Assembly: GCA_016868815.1 (NCBI GenBank)
Contig: VGFQ01000001.1
Location: 429,718-493,717, forward strand
Length of the DNA: 64,000 nucleotides
Origin: Bacteroidota bacterium
GTDB lineage: Bacteria; Bacteroidota; Bacteroidia; Chitinophagales; Chitinophagaceae
Direction: 5' to 3'
The stretch's first letter is position 1. Each line of letters begins with the position of its first letter. Below the pieces are notes generated by a model. The model searched no databases. It was given only the letters and a program-made list of their open reading frames with translations, and was not told where the DNA came from. Of this stretch, positions 19,054 to 28,649 are shown piece after piece. The position numbers and the translations under genes are program-made.

Positions 19054-20190
19054 TCATTGTGTAATCAGTTCAAGAAGCGTCCTTTCAGGCTGTGGATCGT
19101 AGGTTGCATTTATATATGCCCTTGCCCGTTGCCCTATCTCTTCCCAGGTATTTCTAGATTGCCAGCAACGCTCCAAAGCATCCGAAAAGCCTTCTTTGCT
19201 GATCCGATCGGCCAGAAATCCATTCACCCCGTCGTGAAGGTGTTCCGGCATAGCACCCATCGGCGTTCCAACGACAGGTCGGGCAGCCTGCATAGCCTCA
19301 AATAATATAATAGGTCCTGTATCCTGTCTGGACGGAATCAACACGATATGATGACTTGCCAATATAGCATCGATATCTTCAACAAATCCTTTAAGGTGAA
19401 CTCTTTCCTGAAGGCCATTGGTATTGCAAAAGACTTGTAGTACTTCTACATCAGGCCCTTTTCCATAGATGTCCAATACCCAGGATCGTTCATGCCACTG
19501 AGGGCTCGAAAGCACTTCAAGGGCAATATCCTGACCCTTCCATCTTTTTATCAGTGACCCAACCATACACATCCTGACAGGACCAGATGCTATGTCGGGG
19601 TAGGGAGCAGATTGCAATTGACGCAGGGGATGATGAACAATCCTGGTATTAGGCAGGTCATAGGAGAGCTGCTCGCCATAAAGTTGCATCTGCATTTTCG
19701 AGCTAAACAGATTCCATGAACTTCGCCGGAACACTTCCCTCATATTTACTGCCAAGTCAGGTGGATACACATAACCGGGAGTTACACTGTGGTACATGAC
19801 CGTGAACGGAACCTTTGTTTGCCTGATAAAGACCATCAAATCACCTGAATCCAAAGCGATTTCATCACCACTGGCGAGGCTAAAAAAAATATGTGTTGGT
19901 TGGAATGCGTTGATGTATCCATGGTAGGTGAACTTACTCTCTTGGCGGAGACACAGGTTAAGGAGTTTCTTTTGCAACCTGCGCATGACATGGGGATAGA
20001 ACCTTCTCCTCAGTTGCAGCTGAGCACCCTTTTCCCGTAACTCTTGTATCCGAGGGTGCAGTTGCGGCCAATCGAAGACGGATACTAAAATGTCGTGGCC
20101 TTCTTCTAATGCCCGTCGAGCAGTAGACGACCATAATTCTTCTGAGCCCCCCCAGGGAAAACCACAGCTGGTATAAAAGACAAGCCTCAT
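19054..20190 (-). CDS. Glycosyltransferase family 4
   Basis: The 378-residue protein opens MRLVFYTSCGFPWGGSEELW, with the glycine-rich donor-side loop of GT4 enzymes. The second domain begins near 205 (RMCMVGSLIKRWKGQDIALEV) and holds a modified E-x7-E site, IPSRQDTGPIILFEAMQAA near 290, in which the first glutamate is aspartate. That conservative change is found in some active GT4 enzymes, so loss of function is not implied. It lies between the second wbpG and the exostosin-like gene, with two bases to the latter. Confidence 0.85.
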   Translation of the reverse strand: MRLVFYTSCGFPWGGSEELWSSTARRALEEGHDILVSVFDWPQLHPRIQELREKGAQLQLRRRFYPHVMRRLQKKLLNLCLRQESKFTYHGYINAFQPTHIFFSLASGDEIALDSGDLMVFIRQTKVPFTVMYHSVTPGYVYPPDLAVNMREVFRRSSWNLFSSKMQMQLYGEQLSYDLPNTRIVHHPLRQLQSAPYPDIASGPVRMCMVGSLIKRWKGQDIALEVLSSPQWHERSWVLDIYGKGPDVEVLQVFCNTNGLQERVHLKGFVEDIDAILASHHIVLIPSRQDTGPIILFEAMQAARPVVGTPMGAMPEHLHDGVNGFLADRISKEGFSDALERCWQSRNTWEEIGQRARAYINATYDPQPERTLLELITQ

Positions 20191-20267
20191 GTGAATTATA
20201 TAGACCTGAAGAAAGAGGGGGTGGACGATGGCGAAAAATCGGAGTCTCAGATTCAGGCATATTCATC

Positions 20268-21410
20268 TCACCTACCACTCATGATGCGAATTTTTTTCCA
20301 TAAGGGCCGAAGCGGTTTCAGGAATGGGTAGTATTCGAAGAAGGAACCTTCCGTATTAAATGTATTGTGCGGGACGGGCTTTTCCTGCATAATTTGGGCA
20401 AATTCCTCCTCTGTGAAACCCAATTTCTTTAGCACATAGTCTTTATCCTGCTTGAGCGTTTCTGTCTGATAAAGTGGCTTTTCCAGTTCCCGAATAGCTT
20501 CTTCGCGGGTGATTTGCCCTGAGCAAATGAGAGTGGAAAGATGGGCTTTCCGCTTATCAACCTTGAACTTAGTAGGGAGAATGTATGACTGATAAAATTT
20601 TGTAAAAACAGACTCATGATGCTTCCCCCCGTAATCCTGCCAATCAAATTCACGCTTGAGTGTTTCTTTGGCTTCCATCTTGTTATACTGTACCCAATTC
20701 AAGAGTTCTACGGTCTGGATCCCCTTATTCTTTATTTTATTTTTGGTTTTCTTATCTATAAAGGGGTAGCTGGAAAGTGATAAGCTTCCATATTTTTTTT
20801 GGATGTCCAAGATGTTTATATAATCTGCCTTGTTATGTGTCCAATGCCTTGGCACAATGCCTTCAGTAACTAAGTTCGATCCGCTTAAGATGTGCTTTAT
20901 ACCCAAACGAAATGCACATTGATAAATACTGGCAAAAATCGCATGATCAGTCAGGGCTTCAATGTCGATCACCCCTGCATGGATGTAAGAACGCTGCAAG
21001 TCTCGAAATTCTCTCCAGTCAATGACAAAAGTCTCAAGGTCGAAACCTATCTTGTTGACAATATGTTGTATGTTCTGTACGGCCAATTCTGAATTCCAAC
21101 CGTTGTCGAAATGAATGCAAAGGGGTCTGAGACCAAGTCTGTATGCAAGATATGCGAGGTAGCTGCTGTCAACACCACCGCTTAGACCCAGTATACAGTC
21201 GTATCGCTTGCCGGCACCTTCTTTTTTTATCTCCTCAATCTTACCTGATAATAAAACCTTTGCCAATATTGGGTTTGGAATCTGGGGCGCAAGAAATTCA
21301 TAGTAGTGCTGGCAATAGTTACATATCCCCTGATCATTAAATGTAATCTGATCGTCGCCCACCGTGTCCATGACACACCTTGCACAACGTCTATAGACAC
21401 TAATAATCAT
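20268..21410 (-). CDS. wbpG: N-acetyl sugar amidotransferase, WbpG family (copy 2, without its own hisHF)
   Basis: The 380-residue protein parallels copy 1 at 11284 along its whole length. It has an intact N-terminal four-cysteine knuckle (C9-x2-C12 and C30-x2-C33), the PP-loop CILGLSGGVDSSYLAYLA near 75-92 and a C-terminal KREFDWQDYGGKHHESVFTKF segment. The first copy lacks two of the four cysteines. No glutaminase pair adjoins this copy, so it either shares the HisH/HisF made 9 kb downstream or uses another ammonia source. It starts 15 bases after wzt, inside the long minus-strand run. Two copies suggest two amidated positions or two amidino sugars in the glycan; this is inference. Confidence 0.86.
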   Translation of the reverse strand: MIISVYRRCARCVMDTVGDDQITFNDQGICNYCQHYYEFLAPQIPNPILAKVLLSGKIEEIKKEGAGKRYDCILGLSGGVDSSYLAYLAYRLGLRPLCIHFDNGWNSELAVQNIQHIVNKIGFDLETFVIDWREFRDLQRSYIHAGVIDIEALTDHAIFASIYQCAFRLGIKHILSGSNLVTEGIVPRHWTHNKADYINILDIQKKYGSLSLSSYPFIDKKTKNKIKNKGIQTVELLNWVQYNKMEAKETLKREFDWQDYGGKHHESVFTKFYQSYILPTKFKVDKRKAHLSTLICSGQITREEAIRELEKPLYQTETLKQDKDYVLKKLGFTEEEFAQIMQEKPVPHNTFNTEGSFFEYYPFLKPLRPLWKKIRIMSGR

Positions 21411-21425
21411 ACCACGAGTTTGAAT

Positions 21426-22757
21426 TCATTCGCTGGCTGATGGAATATTTACTGGATGGCTTACAGAGGTGGTATCTGATATCTGCCAATTGGATGGCTG
21501 ATACATATTCAACTGCTGGTATCTGTCAAAATACGTCGGATGACCATGAATGTCTGTACTGAGGACTTCGAATTGTATGGCTCTCTCTACCTCGTCGTCA
21601 ATCAGCTCACCGATCCGTTTAATCCACACTGTAATGGAATAGGTTCCGGGAAGGGCCTGTAAAAATGGAATCCTGCATTCCACGACATGCTGCCCTGCGG
21701 CAAATTCTGTCTGAAAGCCTTCCCACGGACTCACATAACCGACAAGGGCTACGCCTTGATTATTGTTGATACAAAATCCGATTTCAAGATTTCTTACATA
21801 CTCCATCAACTCAAAACCTATACGAATCGAAAACGGTTTGCCAATAAAGAGTGTACTACTGATGCCTAGATTTTCATCCATCATCTGGATAGTCCTAAGC
21901 TTGGAGAAAATACAAATATGATGTTTCAGATTTCCTAGGTCGACATCGCCTGTAGATGCATTCGATGACCGAATATACCGATCAATACCACTATTGACAT
22001 CCCCAATAAATTCAATCATTCCCTTTTCCAATATGATTGCCTTGCGGCAGAGCGTACTGATGGCTGCCATATTATGGCTTACGAAAAGGATGGTCCGCCC
22101 TTCACCACGACTGACTTCGCTCATCTTGCCCAGACATTTTTGCTGGAATTCAGCATCCCCCACAGCCAATACCTCATCCACAATCAGGATCTCACTCTCC
22201 AGGTGTGCAGCTACGGCAAACGCCAGGCGGACGTACATCCCACTACTGTATCTCTTTACAGGAGTATCGATATACTGCTCTACTCCGCTGAATGCGACAA
22301 TCTGGTCAAATCTGGAGGCGATTTCTTTTTTCCGCATCCCCAGGATGGCCCCATTCAGGAATATATTTTCTCTACCAGTGAGTTCTGGATGGAACCCGGT
22401 ACCAACCTCAAGTAAAGATGCTATTCGACCTTTAATGCGCACCTCACCTCTGGTTGGTGAAGTTACACGGGAGAGCACTTTCAATAATGTACTCTTACCT
22501 GCGCCATTTCTGCCAATAATCCCCACCGTCTCACCTTGCCCGATTGAAAATCCAATATCTTTAAGGCTGTACACTAGATCCCCTACCCCGCTCACAGCAC
22601 GGTCGTTCGTCTCACCAACTCGAAGGAATGGATCCTCCCGACCCAGCCTTCTTGCCAACCACCGATGAAGATCTCTGCTCAATGTCCCTGTACCGATCTC
22701 ACCAAGCCGGTACAGCTTTGAGACATCTTCAACTTCGATGGCGTTGATCAAAACCAA
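21426..22757 (-). CDS. wzt: ABC glycan exporter ATPase, Wzt type, with C-terminal glycan-binding domain (pair 1)
   Basis: The 443-residue protein has an N-terminal ATPase (Walker A GIIGRNGAGKST near 85, signature YSSGMYVRLAFAVA near 165, Walker B ILIVDEVLAVGD near 188). A C-terminal beta-rich domain from about 265 to 420 is the kind that recognises the non-reducing end of the exported glycan in Wzt proteins. With the Wzm permease it exports a completed lipid-linked polymer across the inner membrane. The start is a TTG at 22757, six bases after the wzm stop, with no nearby ATG. Its ATPase half is very close to the second Wzt at 29480, but the C-terminal halves are unlike. Confidence 0.9.
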   Translation of the reverse strand: MVLINAIEVEDVSKLYRLGEIGTGTLSRDLHRWLARRLGREDPFLRVGETNDRAVSGVGDLVYSLKDIGFSIGQGETVGIIGRNGAGKSTLLKVLSRVTSPTRGEVRIKGRIASLLEVGTGFHPELTGRENIFLNGAILGMRKKEIASRFDQIVAFSGVEQYIDTPVKRYSSGMYVRLAFAVAAHLESEILIVDEVLAVGDAEFQQKCLGKMSEVSRGEGRTILFVSHNMAAISTLCRKAIILEKGMIEFIGDVNSGIDRYIRSSNASTGDVDLGNLKHHICIFSKLRTIQMMDENLGISSTLFIGKPFSIRIGFELMEYVRNLEIGFCINNNQGVALVGYVSPWEGFQTEFAAGQHVVECRIPFLQALPGTYSITVWIKRIGELIDDEVERAIQFEVLSTDIHGHPTYFDRYQQLNMYQPSNWQISDTTSVSHPVNIPSASE

Positions 22758-22763
22758 AGAGGA

Positions 22764-23636
22764 TTAGACAGAGTCAATGAACGTCTTTTCCACACGATTG
22801 AAAACTACAACCCCTACTAAAAGTACAGCTATACTAATCGTCAGCGCATATAAAAGGGAGGAGAAGGTCATATCACCTCGTCCAAGCAGACCAAGGCGTA
22901 AACCCTCCATGATCGGTGTGAGCGGGTTAGCTGCAATGATTGCTGCAGCAGCCTTTGGAGCTGAACTCAGAGGGTAAATCACCGGAGTAGCATACATGAA
23001 GAGCTGTACGCCAAAGGTGACAAGGAAGGCGAGATCGCGATATTTGGTGGTCATGGCACTGATGAGCATGCCACTCCCAAGCCCCAGTATCGCCATTAAT
23101 AAAACCATCAGAGGGAATAGCAGGAGGTAGGCATTTATCTGTAGGCTATACCCCTTAAAGAAGCTGTAATAGGCGATGAGTAATGTGAGTAGTAGCATCT
23201 GAACGCCAAAACGGACAAGGTTACTCACCACAATGCTAAGCGGCATGATGATTCGGGGGAAATAGACTTTTCCAAAAATGGCAGCATTGTCTTTGAATAC
23301 AGTAGACGTCTTTGTAAGGCATTCCGCAAAATAATTCCATGCCACGATACCCGTCATATAAAACAACGGCTGGGGTAGGCCATCTGTACTCAACCCTGCC
23401 AGCCTACCGAATATAAATACATACATCACAGTGGTCAGCAGCGGCTGTAGAAAAAACCATAGAGGTCCCAATACTGTCTGCTTGTAAAAAGATACAAAGT
23501 CGCGGCGGACAAGCAGTATGAGCAAGTCCCGATAATGCCATGCATCCTTGAGATGCAGGTTGAAAAGTGGCTGCTGTGGGCGGATGCGCAAGTCCCAGGA
23601 TTCTTTCGCGGATACTGCTTGCTGACTTTGAGCCAT
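22764..23636 (-). CDS. wzm: ABC glycan exporter permease, Wzm type (pair 1)
   Basis: The ATG at 23636 (MAQSQQAVSAKESWD) gives 290 residues; a TTG five codons upstream would run into the wbpB end. It has the ABC-2 permease layout: a cytoplasmic N-terminus, a re-entrant amphipathic region with YKQTVLGPLWFFLQPLLTT near 50-70, and about six membrane segments. It forms a dimeric channel with Wzt. It sits between wbpB and wzt and is a paralogue of the permease at 30774; both share the TVLGPLWFF and STDGLPQ segments. Confidence 0.9.
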   Translation of the reverse strand: MAQSQQAVSAKESWDLRIRPQQPLFNLHLKDAWHYRDLLILLVRRDFVSFYKQTVLGPLWFFLQPLLTTVMYVFIFGRLAGLSTDGLPQPLFYMTGIVAWNYFAECLTKTSTVFKDNAAIFGKVYFPRIIMPLSIVVSNLVRFGVQMLLLTLLIAYYSFFKGYSLQINAYLLLFPLMVLLMAILGLGSGMLISAMTTKYRDLAFLVTFGVQLFMYATPVIYPLSSAPKAAAAIIAANPLTPIMEGLRLGLLGRGDMTFSSLLYALTISIAVLLVGVVVFNRVEKTFIDSV

Positions 23637-23643
23637 AGGTGGT

Positions 23644-24606
23644 TCAGTCAAATGGGTGAGGAGATGCGGGTATAGCGGCCCATGGGTGATAATCTCCGCT
23701 GAGTCCGACGGGCGGATTTCTTCGTATTTGATGCACTACCTCGATGGCTGTACGTGCTTCATCAAGCGGGAATCCTCTGCCATCAAAAATCTGCTGGTAG
23801 CTTTGAGTATGAAGTTCGGTGAACCCATCACTAAACTCCATAGAATCTCCGTTGATGGTGAGCGCCCGGTAAGTCCGCTTACCCTCACGCAACAGATCGG
23901 GCGGCAGGATTTGAGCATTGATGCTCAAAAACCACCGAACCCTGGCTTTTTCCAGTTCCATATAGCCAGCAGCCCTGTCATGTGAATGGACGTGCACGAT
24001 GTTGCTTTGGACTTTACCAAAAATCCATGACAGCATATCAAAGAAGTGCACACCGATATTCGTAGCTATGCCACCAGACTTGGACAGATCACCCTTCCAA
24101 CTGCTGTAGTACCAGTTTCCGCGGGATGTGATGTAGGTGAGGTCAATGTCATATTTGCCCTCTGCGACAGAATCCTGGACCATCTTCCGCAACTCCACAA
24201 TAGACGGATGAAGCCTCAACTGCAGGATGTTATATACATCTCGGCCCGTCTTCGATTGAATTTCTGCTAAAGAGTCAATATTCCATGGATTCAGTACCAA
24301 TGGCTTTTCACAGATGACATGCGCATCGTTCCGAAGCCCAAACCGGATATGGGCATCATGAAGATAGTTTGGTGAACATATGGAGACATATTCAACCGGT
24401 TCTTGACGTATTCTGAGCTTTTCAAAGTGCCTATCAAATCGCTCAAACTCGGTGAAAAAATCAGCATTGGGAAAATAAGCATCCAAAACACCCACACTGT
24501 CGAACCGATCCAGTGCGCACACGATCCGGTTGCCTGTATCCCGGATGGCACGCATATGCCGGGGGGCAATAAAACCTGCTGCGCCAATGAGCGCAAATCT
24601 TTTCAT
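23644..24606 (-). CDS. wbpB: UDP-N-acetyl-2-amino-2-deoxyglucuronate 3-dehydrogenase, WbpB/WlbA family
   Basis: The 320-residue protein matches the remembered WbpB/WlbA pattern closely: MKRFALIGAAGFIAPRHMRAI, the catalytic CEKPLVL segment near 93, DLTYITSRGNWYYSSWKGD near 150 and ATNIGVHFFDMLSWIFG near 180. The family oxidises C3 of UDP-GlcNAcA, giving the 3-keto sugar that a WbpE aminotransferase converts to the 3-amino form. WbpD (at 28792) then acetylates it. This is the strongest anchor for a 2,3-diamino-uronic acid pathway here. The gene follows wzc by 45 bases and precedes wzm by seven. Confidence 0.93.
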   Translation of the reverse strand: MKRFALIGAAGFIAPRHMRAIRDTGNRIVCALDRFDSVGVLDAYFPNADFFTEFERFDRHFEKLRIRQEPVEYVSICSPNYLHDAHIRFGLRNDAHVICEKPLVLNPWNIDSLAEIQSKTGRDVYNILQLRLHPSIVELRKMVQDSVAEGKYDIDLTYITSRGNWYYSSWKGDLSKSGGIATNIGVHFFDMLSWIFGKVQSNIVHVHSHDRAAGYMELEKARVRWFLSINAQILPPDLLREGKRTYRALTINGDSMEFSDGFTELHTQSYQQIFDGRGFPLDEARTAIEVVHQIRRNPPVGLSGDYHPWAAIPASPHPFD

Positions 24607-24651
24607 TTAACTTATGTAGCGGTGCACGTGATTCAGTAAAATACTCACAGA

Positions 24652-27054
24652 CTATCCGTTACGGAAGATCCTTTGTAAGAAACCCGCAGGCTTCTTCGAC
24701 TTCTTTCGCTTGTCTTTATCAAAGTAATCTTTTCCGTAGCCATAACCATAGTTGCCATACCCATAGCCACCATAACCATAGTAGGAGCCATAGCTGCCTG
24801 CCTGGGCTTGAATGTCATTCAATAGGATCGAAAGGCGAGGCAATCGCTTGGAGCTGTAAATCTCATCCATCAACTGCAGCTGTTTACGATATGTATAGTT
24901 ATGCCGGACCACATACAAACTCACGTCTGCATGTTTCCCGATGACCATTGCATCACTCACCAGTCCTACAGGGGCCGTATCAATAACCACTGCCTCATAG
25001 TGATCTTTGATTTTTTGGAGAAAAGCATTCAGCCGGTCATCCAACAGCAGTTCGGATGGGTTGGGCGGGATTGGACCGCAAGGAATCACATCCAGATTTT
25101 CAATCCCGGGCACAGGCACTATCAGATCTTCGAATGGAATGCTGCCAATGATATAGTTGGTGACTCCCTTCTGCTTGGTCATCCCGAGACCACTAAGAAT
25201 CTTAGGCTTTCGAATATCAAATTCCAAGATCGCAGTTTTCTTTCCAGACAACGCAATGACGGCACCTACGTTCGTGGCAATAAAGGATTTACCTTCTCCG
25301 CTGGTTGATGAGGTTACCAGCACGACAATCTTATCTTTCTCTGGGATGATGTACTGAAGGTTGGTACGGATGATTTTAAACTGTTCAGAAATGAATTTGC
25401 GACTCGAGGCCCTGACGACCAGGGCCTCCCCGATCGCGGAATGACCTATCTCTCCAATGATCGGAGCCTGGGTGCTACTGACCACATCCTGACGGCTACG
25501 TACCTTATCATTGAGGTATTCCATCAAAAAGGCTACAAATGCAGGAATACCAAGTCCGATGAGCACAGCAAGCATGTAAGTACCCTGCCGGTTAGGCCGG
25601 ATCGGCAACTGGGATGAGCTTGCAGGCTCCAACACGACCACGTTGGAGACGGTGGCTGCAGAACTGATGGCTGTCTCAAGCTTTTTCTCCAAAAGAATCT
25701 GATAAAGTCCTTCCAATATCTTCTGCCTCCGTGTGATCTCAATTAGCTCCCTTTGCTGCTCCGGCATTCGAGACATAATCCTATTGGCTGAATTATTCCT
25801 TTCCTTAAGACTTTCTACACCGATCCCGTAGCCTTGTTTGACATTTTGCAGATTTTGAAGGATGTCTTGCCGTAGCTTCTCAATCGCCGTTTCCAGAGAA
25901 ATCATCATAGGATTCGACCTCGGCGTTGTCGGCAACATTGTGGCACGCTGCACCTGTAGCTTGTTGAATTCCATGATCTGACTCGCCAGAGTGGGCTCCT
26001 CCACCGACAACATGCTTCCTACCTGACGATATGGGTTCTTCGTATCACTGATATAGCTAATCAGATTATCTACAAGCTGCAGCTGAATGGACCGGGCTGT
26101 AATCTCTTCCTCCAGGTCTTTGAGGGCACTGATCATCGTCTGAGACTGCGACTCGGGGTCTAGCAACAGGTTCCTTTGCCTAAAATTCTTGAGATCCTTC
26201 TCGACAAAACTCAGCTCTTTGGTGGCAGCATTTAGTTGCTCATCAATGAAATCAAGCGCATATGTATTTGATTTCTTCTTCTCATCAAAGCCCGACTTTT
26301 GATACTCTGCCATCCATTGATTTAAGATATCCACACCCAGCCCGGGCGCCTCTATTTCAAGTATGAGCCGCATGATGTTTGTAGACTCGCCGGAAGGCAA
26401 GGCATTTAGGTATGAAAGCATCTCCTGGCCGCGCTCAGGAATACTCGCATAGGTGACAAGAAACTCGTTGGTGACATAGTTTTTAAGGGATATGGGCTTT
26501 CGCAAAATCAAAAACTTACCCCTCTCTGTGGTAAATGGCTCATTGAATTTCTGGATCTTCCCCTTCTCACCGAACTGAAAGCGCTCTTCGTCAAGGACAT
26601 TGATATTTAAATCGAACTTTTTCAGCGTGTCGGGTAATTCCAAGATCTGCATTCTGAAGGGAGACTCAGAAGGGTTTATCATGCTGGTGAGAATGCTCCC
26701 TTTATTGAAATACAGGAGTTGCAGTCCCAGCGACTTCACTACCCGCATCGCAATATGACTAGTCTTGATCACCTGAATCTCATCATTAATATTCTTTTCT
26801 GATGTATTGAAGAGCATTTCTTCAATCTTGTCAGATTTCATCCTTCCTTCATCAGGCTCACGAACCATCATCGTGCTGTTCACTGCATAAATCTTGTGCT
26901 CATACCGTAACTTGACATAGGAAAATACCAGACTTAGTATCAACGACAAAATAATCCAGGGGGCATAGGGAACGTAGCGAAAAAAAACCTCCCGCGGGGA
27001 TACCCCTTGAGTGGAGACATGCTGCTCGAAGGCGGTTGCTTTTCCCAAACTCAT
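24652..27054 (-). CDS. wzc: Polysaccharide co-polymerase with bacterial tyrosine kinase (Wzc type)
   Basis: The 800-residue protein has a membrane segment near 35-50, a large Wzz-like periplasmic domain with coiled coil (about 60-500), a second membrane helix near 505-525, and a cytoplasmic BY-kinase. The kinase has Walker A SSTSGEGKSFIATN near 595, a Walker A' (ILEFDIRKPK) near 620 and Walker B VVIDTAPVGL near 700. The tail is a tyrosine cluster (GSYGSYYGYGGYGYGNYGYG) near residues 758-780, the usual autophosphorylation site, followed by a lysine-rich end. It controls chain length and export through Wza. The first codons overlap the wza stop by four bases. Confidence 0.92.
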   Translation of the reverse strand: MSLGKATAFEQHVSTQGVSPREVFFRYVPYAPWIILSLILSLVFSYVKLRYEHKIYAVNSTMMVREPDEGRMKSDKIEEMLFNTSEKNINDEIQVIKTSHIAMRVVKSLGLQLLYFNKGSILTSMINPSESPFRMQILELPDTLKKFDLNINVLDEERFQFGEKGKIQKFNEPFTTERGKFLILRKPISLKNYVTNEFLVTYASIPERGQEMLSYLNALPSGESTNIMRLILEIEAPGLGVDILNQWMAEYQKSGFDEKKKSNTYALDFIDEQLNAATKELSFVEKDLKNFRQRNLLLDPESQSQTMISALKDLEEEITARSIQLQLVDNLISYISDTKNPYRQVGSMLSVEEPTLASQIMEFNKLQVQRATMLPTTPRSNPMMISLETAIEKLRQDILQNLQNVKQGYGIGVESLKERNNSANRIMSRMPEQQRELIEITRRQKILEGLYQILLEKKLETAISSAATVSNVVVLEPASSSQLPIRPNRQGTYMLAVLIGLGIPAFVAFLMEYLNDKVRSRQDVVSSTQAPIIGEIGHSAIGEALVVRASSRKFISEQFKIIRTNLQYIIPEKDKIVVLVTSSTSGEGKSFIATNVGAVIALSGKKTAILEFDIRKPKILSGLGMTKQKGVTNYIIGSIPFEDLIVPVPGIENLDVIPCGPIPPNPSELLLDDRLNAFLQKIKDHYEAVVIDTAPVGLVSDAMVIGKHADVSLYVVRHNYTYRKQLQLMDEIYSSKRLPRLSILLNDIQAQAGSYGSYYGYGGYGYGNYGYGYGKDYFDKDKRKKSKKPAGFLQRIFRNG

Positions 27055-27926
27055 ATTCTTGAATTAATCAAAAAGTTCAAAAGGATGGTGAGTATAGACG
27101 CGAAAGACAAAATGATATTCACACCCTGCTGGCGCTGGTTTTGGAATGGTGCCATCTGCAGGCGATTGGCTTGCACCACAAGGAGATCGTTTTGCTGAAG
27201 GATGAAATTGGGGGAACGGAAGATATCCTGGTTTGTCAGATCCAAGTTCACATAGGACCTCTTCCCCTCCTTTTCTCGAATGAGGACGACATCCTGCTTG
27301 CGACCTGTTGGCAATATGTCTCCGGCCAAGGCAATGGCATCGAAAACCGTAACCCTATTGTTCTGGGTTTGGAAGACACCTGGAGCATTCACTTGTCCTA
27401 AAACTGTGATTCGTATGCTCACGTTTTGAACAACGCAATATGGGTTGGAGAGAACACCCAAGGCAGTGATCTTTTCGGTCAAATGGCGCTCTAGCTCAGA
27501 TCTTATCATGCCTTCTGTATGAACCAGCCCAAGCCCATGAATCCGGATGTTACCTTGCTGATCGACCCGGTACCCTTGATATCCAGCCACACCACCAGCA
27601 TTGGAAGAGGCAGGAGAACGGGCATTATCCTGGGAGGAAGAGATGACAGACGATTTGCTGGTACCCGCCATCACCTGATTGTAAATGGAAGTTGCATCGG
27701 GGTTGTCGCTGAAAAAAGTGATATTCAGCAGATCCCCTTGTTGGATGGGCTGTTCAGCCCTAGGGAAAGTGTCTATAGCAGACAAATTCATGCCATTCGC
27801 AAAATAACCTATGGGCTTTTCAATCTCACAGGAAGCCATCAATACCGCTAAGAGGAAAAAGGAACTCACTCCTGCCAGAGTGCTATGGCGGATGAACCAG
27901 AGAAGGGACTTGGGAGTTCGAGGCAT
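27051..27926 (-). CDS. wza: Outer-membrane polysaccharide export lipoprotein (Wza type)
   Basis: The 291-residue protein has a signal peptide ending in a lipobox, LMASC near residue 33, so it is predicted to be lipidated. A Poly_export domain follows (PIQQGDLLNITFFSDNPDA near 60, QGYRVDQQGNIRIHGLG near 115), then an SLBB-like repeat (ITVLGQVNAPGVFQTQ near 170). It ends in a hydrophobic helix, consistent with Wza spanning the outer membrane. It lies directly after the NusG-like gene, one base apart, and overlaps wzc by four bases, forming a coupled export unit. Wza plus Wzc normally serve a Wzy-dependent capsule. Confidence 0.92.
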   Translation of the reverse strand: MPRTPKSLLWFIRHSTLAGVSSFFLLAVLMASCEIEKPIGYFANGMNLSAIDTFPRAEQPIQQGDLLNITFFSDNPDATSIYNQVMAGTSKSSVISSSQDNARSPASSNAGGVAGYQGYRVDQQGNIRIHGLGLVHTEGMIRSELERHLTEKITALGVLSNPYCVVQNVSIRITVLGQVNAPGVFQTQNNRVTVFDAIALAGDILPTGRKQDVVLIREKEGKRSYVNLDLTNQDIFRSPNFILQQNDLLVVQANRLQMAPFQNQRQQGVNIILSFASILTILLNFLINSRI

Positions 27927-27927
27927 T

Positions 27928-28443
27928 TCAGGAGTTTGTACGGGTTAAAGGTGAAACCTTACTTTTATCGACTTTGGCAACCAACTTGTACCCAAGACTT
28001 TCAATCACTACTTCAACGGTATGCGGCAACACTCGTTGAACGGTAGCTGTTTTATCCATCAAAATACCGGAGCGTATCAGCACTTTATCGTCTGGCTTTA
28101 GCTCAATGGGGTGCACCTCCACATCGCTGTACTCGTCTAAAAACCTTCGAATATCTTCAATCTCGCTATCCTTGACCTGAGCTGGTTTACCCAGCCAGTA
28201 GACATAGTTCAGTACACCATCGACTACCCGGACCTTCATCTGATCCTCCGGTAAAACCCGCACAAAAACATACGACTTGAACAATGGCTCATCGACCCAT
28301 TTCATCCGGTCGCTCCACTTCTTTCTGACACGATTCAAAGGACAGTAGGACTCAATACCCCGCTCCTGCAGCAAAGCACCCACTTTCTTCTCCCTCCTGG
28401 GCTTGGTATAAATGGCGTACCAGGCCTTTGTCTTCTGCTTCAT
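27928..28443 (-). CDS. UpxY/RfaH-type NusG-like transcription antiterminator
   Basis: The ATG at 28443 (MKQKTKAWYAIYTKPRREKK) gives 171 residues; an ATG at 28449 and a GTG at 28455 are also in frame. The NGN domain covers about 8-105 and a KOW-like C-terminal region (DDKVLIRSGILMDKTATVQRV) about 115-165. In Bacteroides the first gene of each capsule operon encodes such a protein, which acts on its own 5' leader to stop early termination. Here it is the first gene after a 348-base leader with promoter and palindromes. No UpxZ homologue follows. It probably controls transcription through the long glycan operon. Confidence 0.87.
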   Translation of the reverse strand: MKQKTKAWYAIYTKPRREKKVGALLQERGIESYCPLNRVRKKWSDRMKWVDEPLFKSYVFVRVLPEDQMKVRVVDGVLNYVYWLGKPAQVKDSEIEDIRRFLDEYSDVEVHPIELKPDDKVLIRSGILMDKTATVQRVLPHTVEVVIESLGYKLVAKVDKSKVSPLTRTNS

Positions 28444-28535
28444 GGTCATATTCACATGGCTTCGCCACGTCAGTCACACGCTGGCATCAACAGGTGTACC
28501 GAGCATAGGTTATCCAGATCCGAGGCTTCACGTCT

Positions 28536-28549
28536 CATGACATGTCATG
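28536..28549 (-). repeat. Perfect 14-base palindrome in the capsule operon leader
   Basis: CATGACATGTCATG reads the same on both strands. It lies about 95 bases upstream of the antiterminator ATG, within the predicted transcript. A second inverted repeat, GCCC-ATA-GGGC (28549-28559), abuts it. The pair could fold in the leader RNA or bind a dimeric regulator; neither is shown. Confidence 0.5.
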
Positions 28550-28649
28550 CCCATAGGGCGTATGGTGGCCATTTACATTGGAAACCAGGCTCTTGAGATG
28601 AAAACATGCAATCGAAACTGTGATAAATTCCTGTCTTACAGTAAGGCTC

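Noticed and set aside
24730..24800. Short repeated units resembling a repeat array
   Set aside because: They encode the tyrosine-glycine tail of the Wzc-type kinase in frame and are not spaced repeats.
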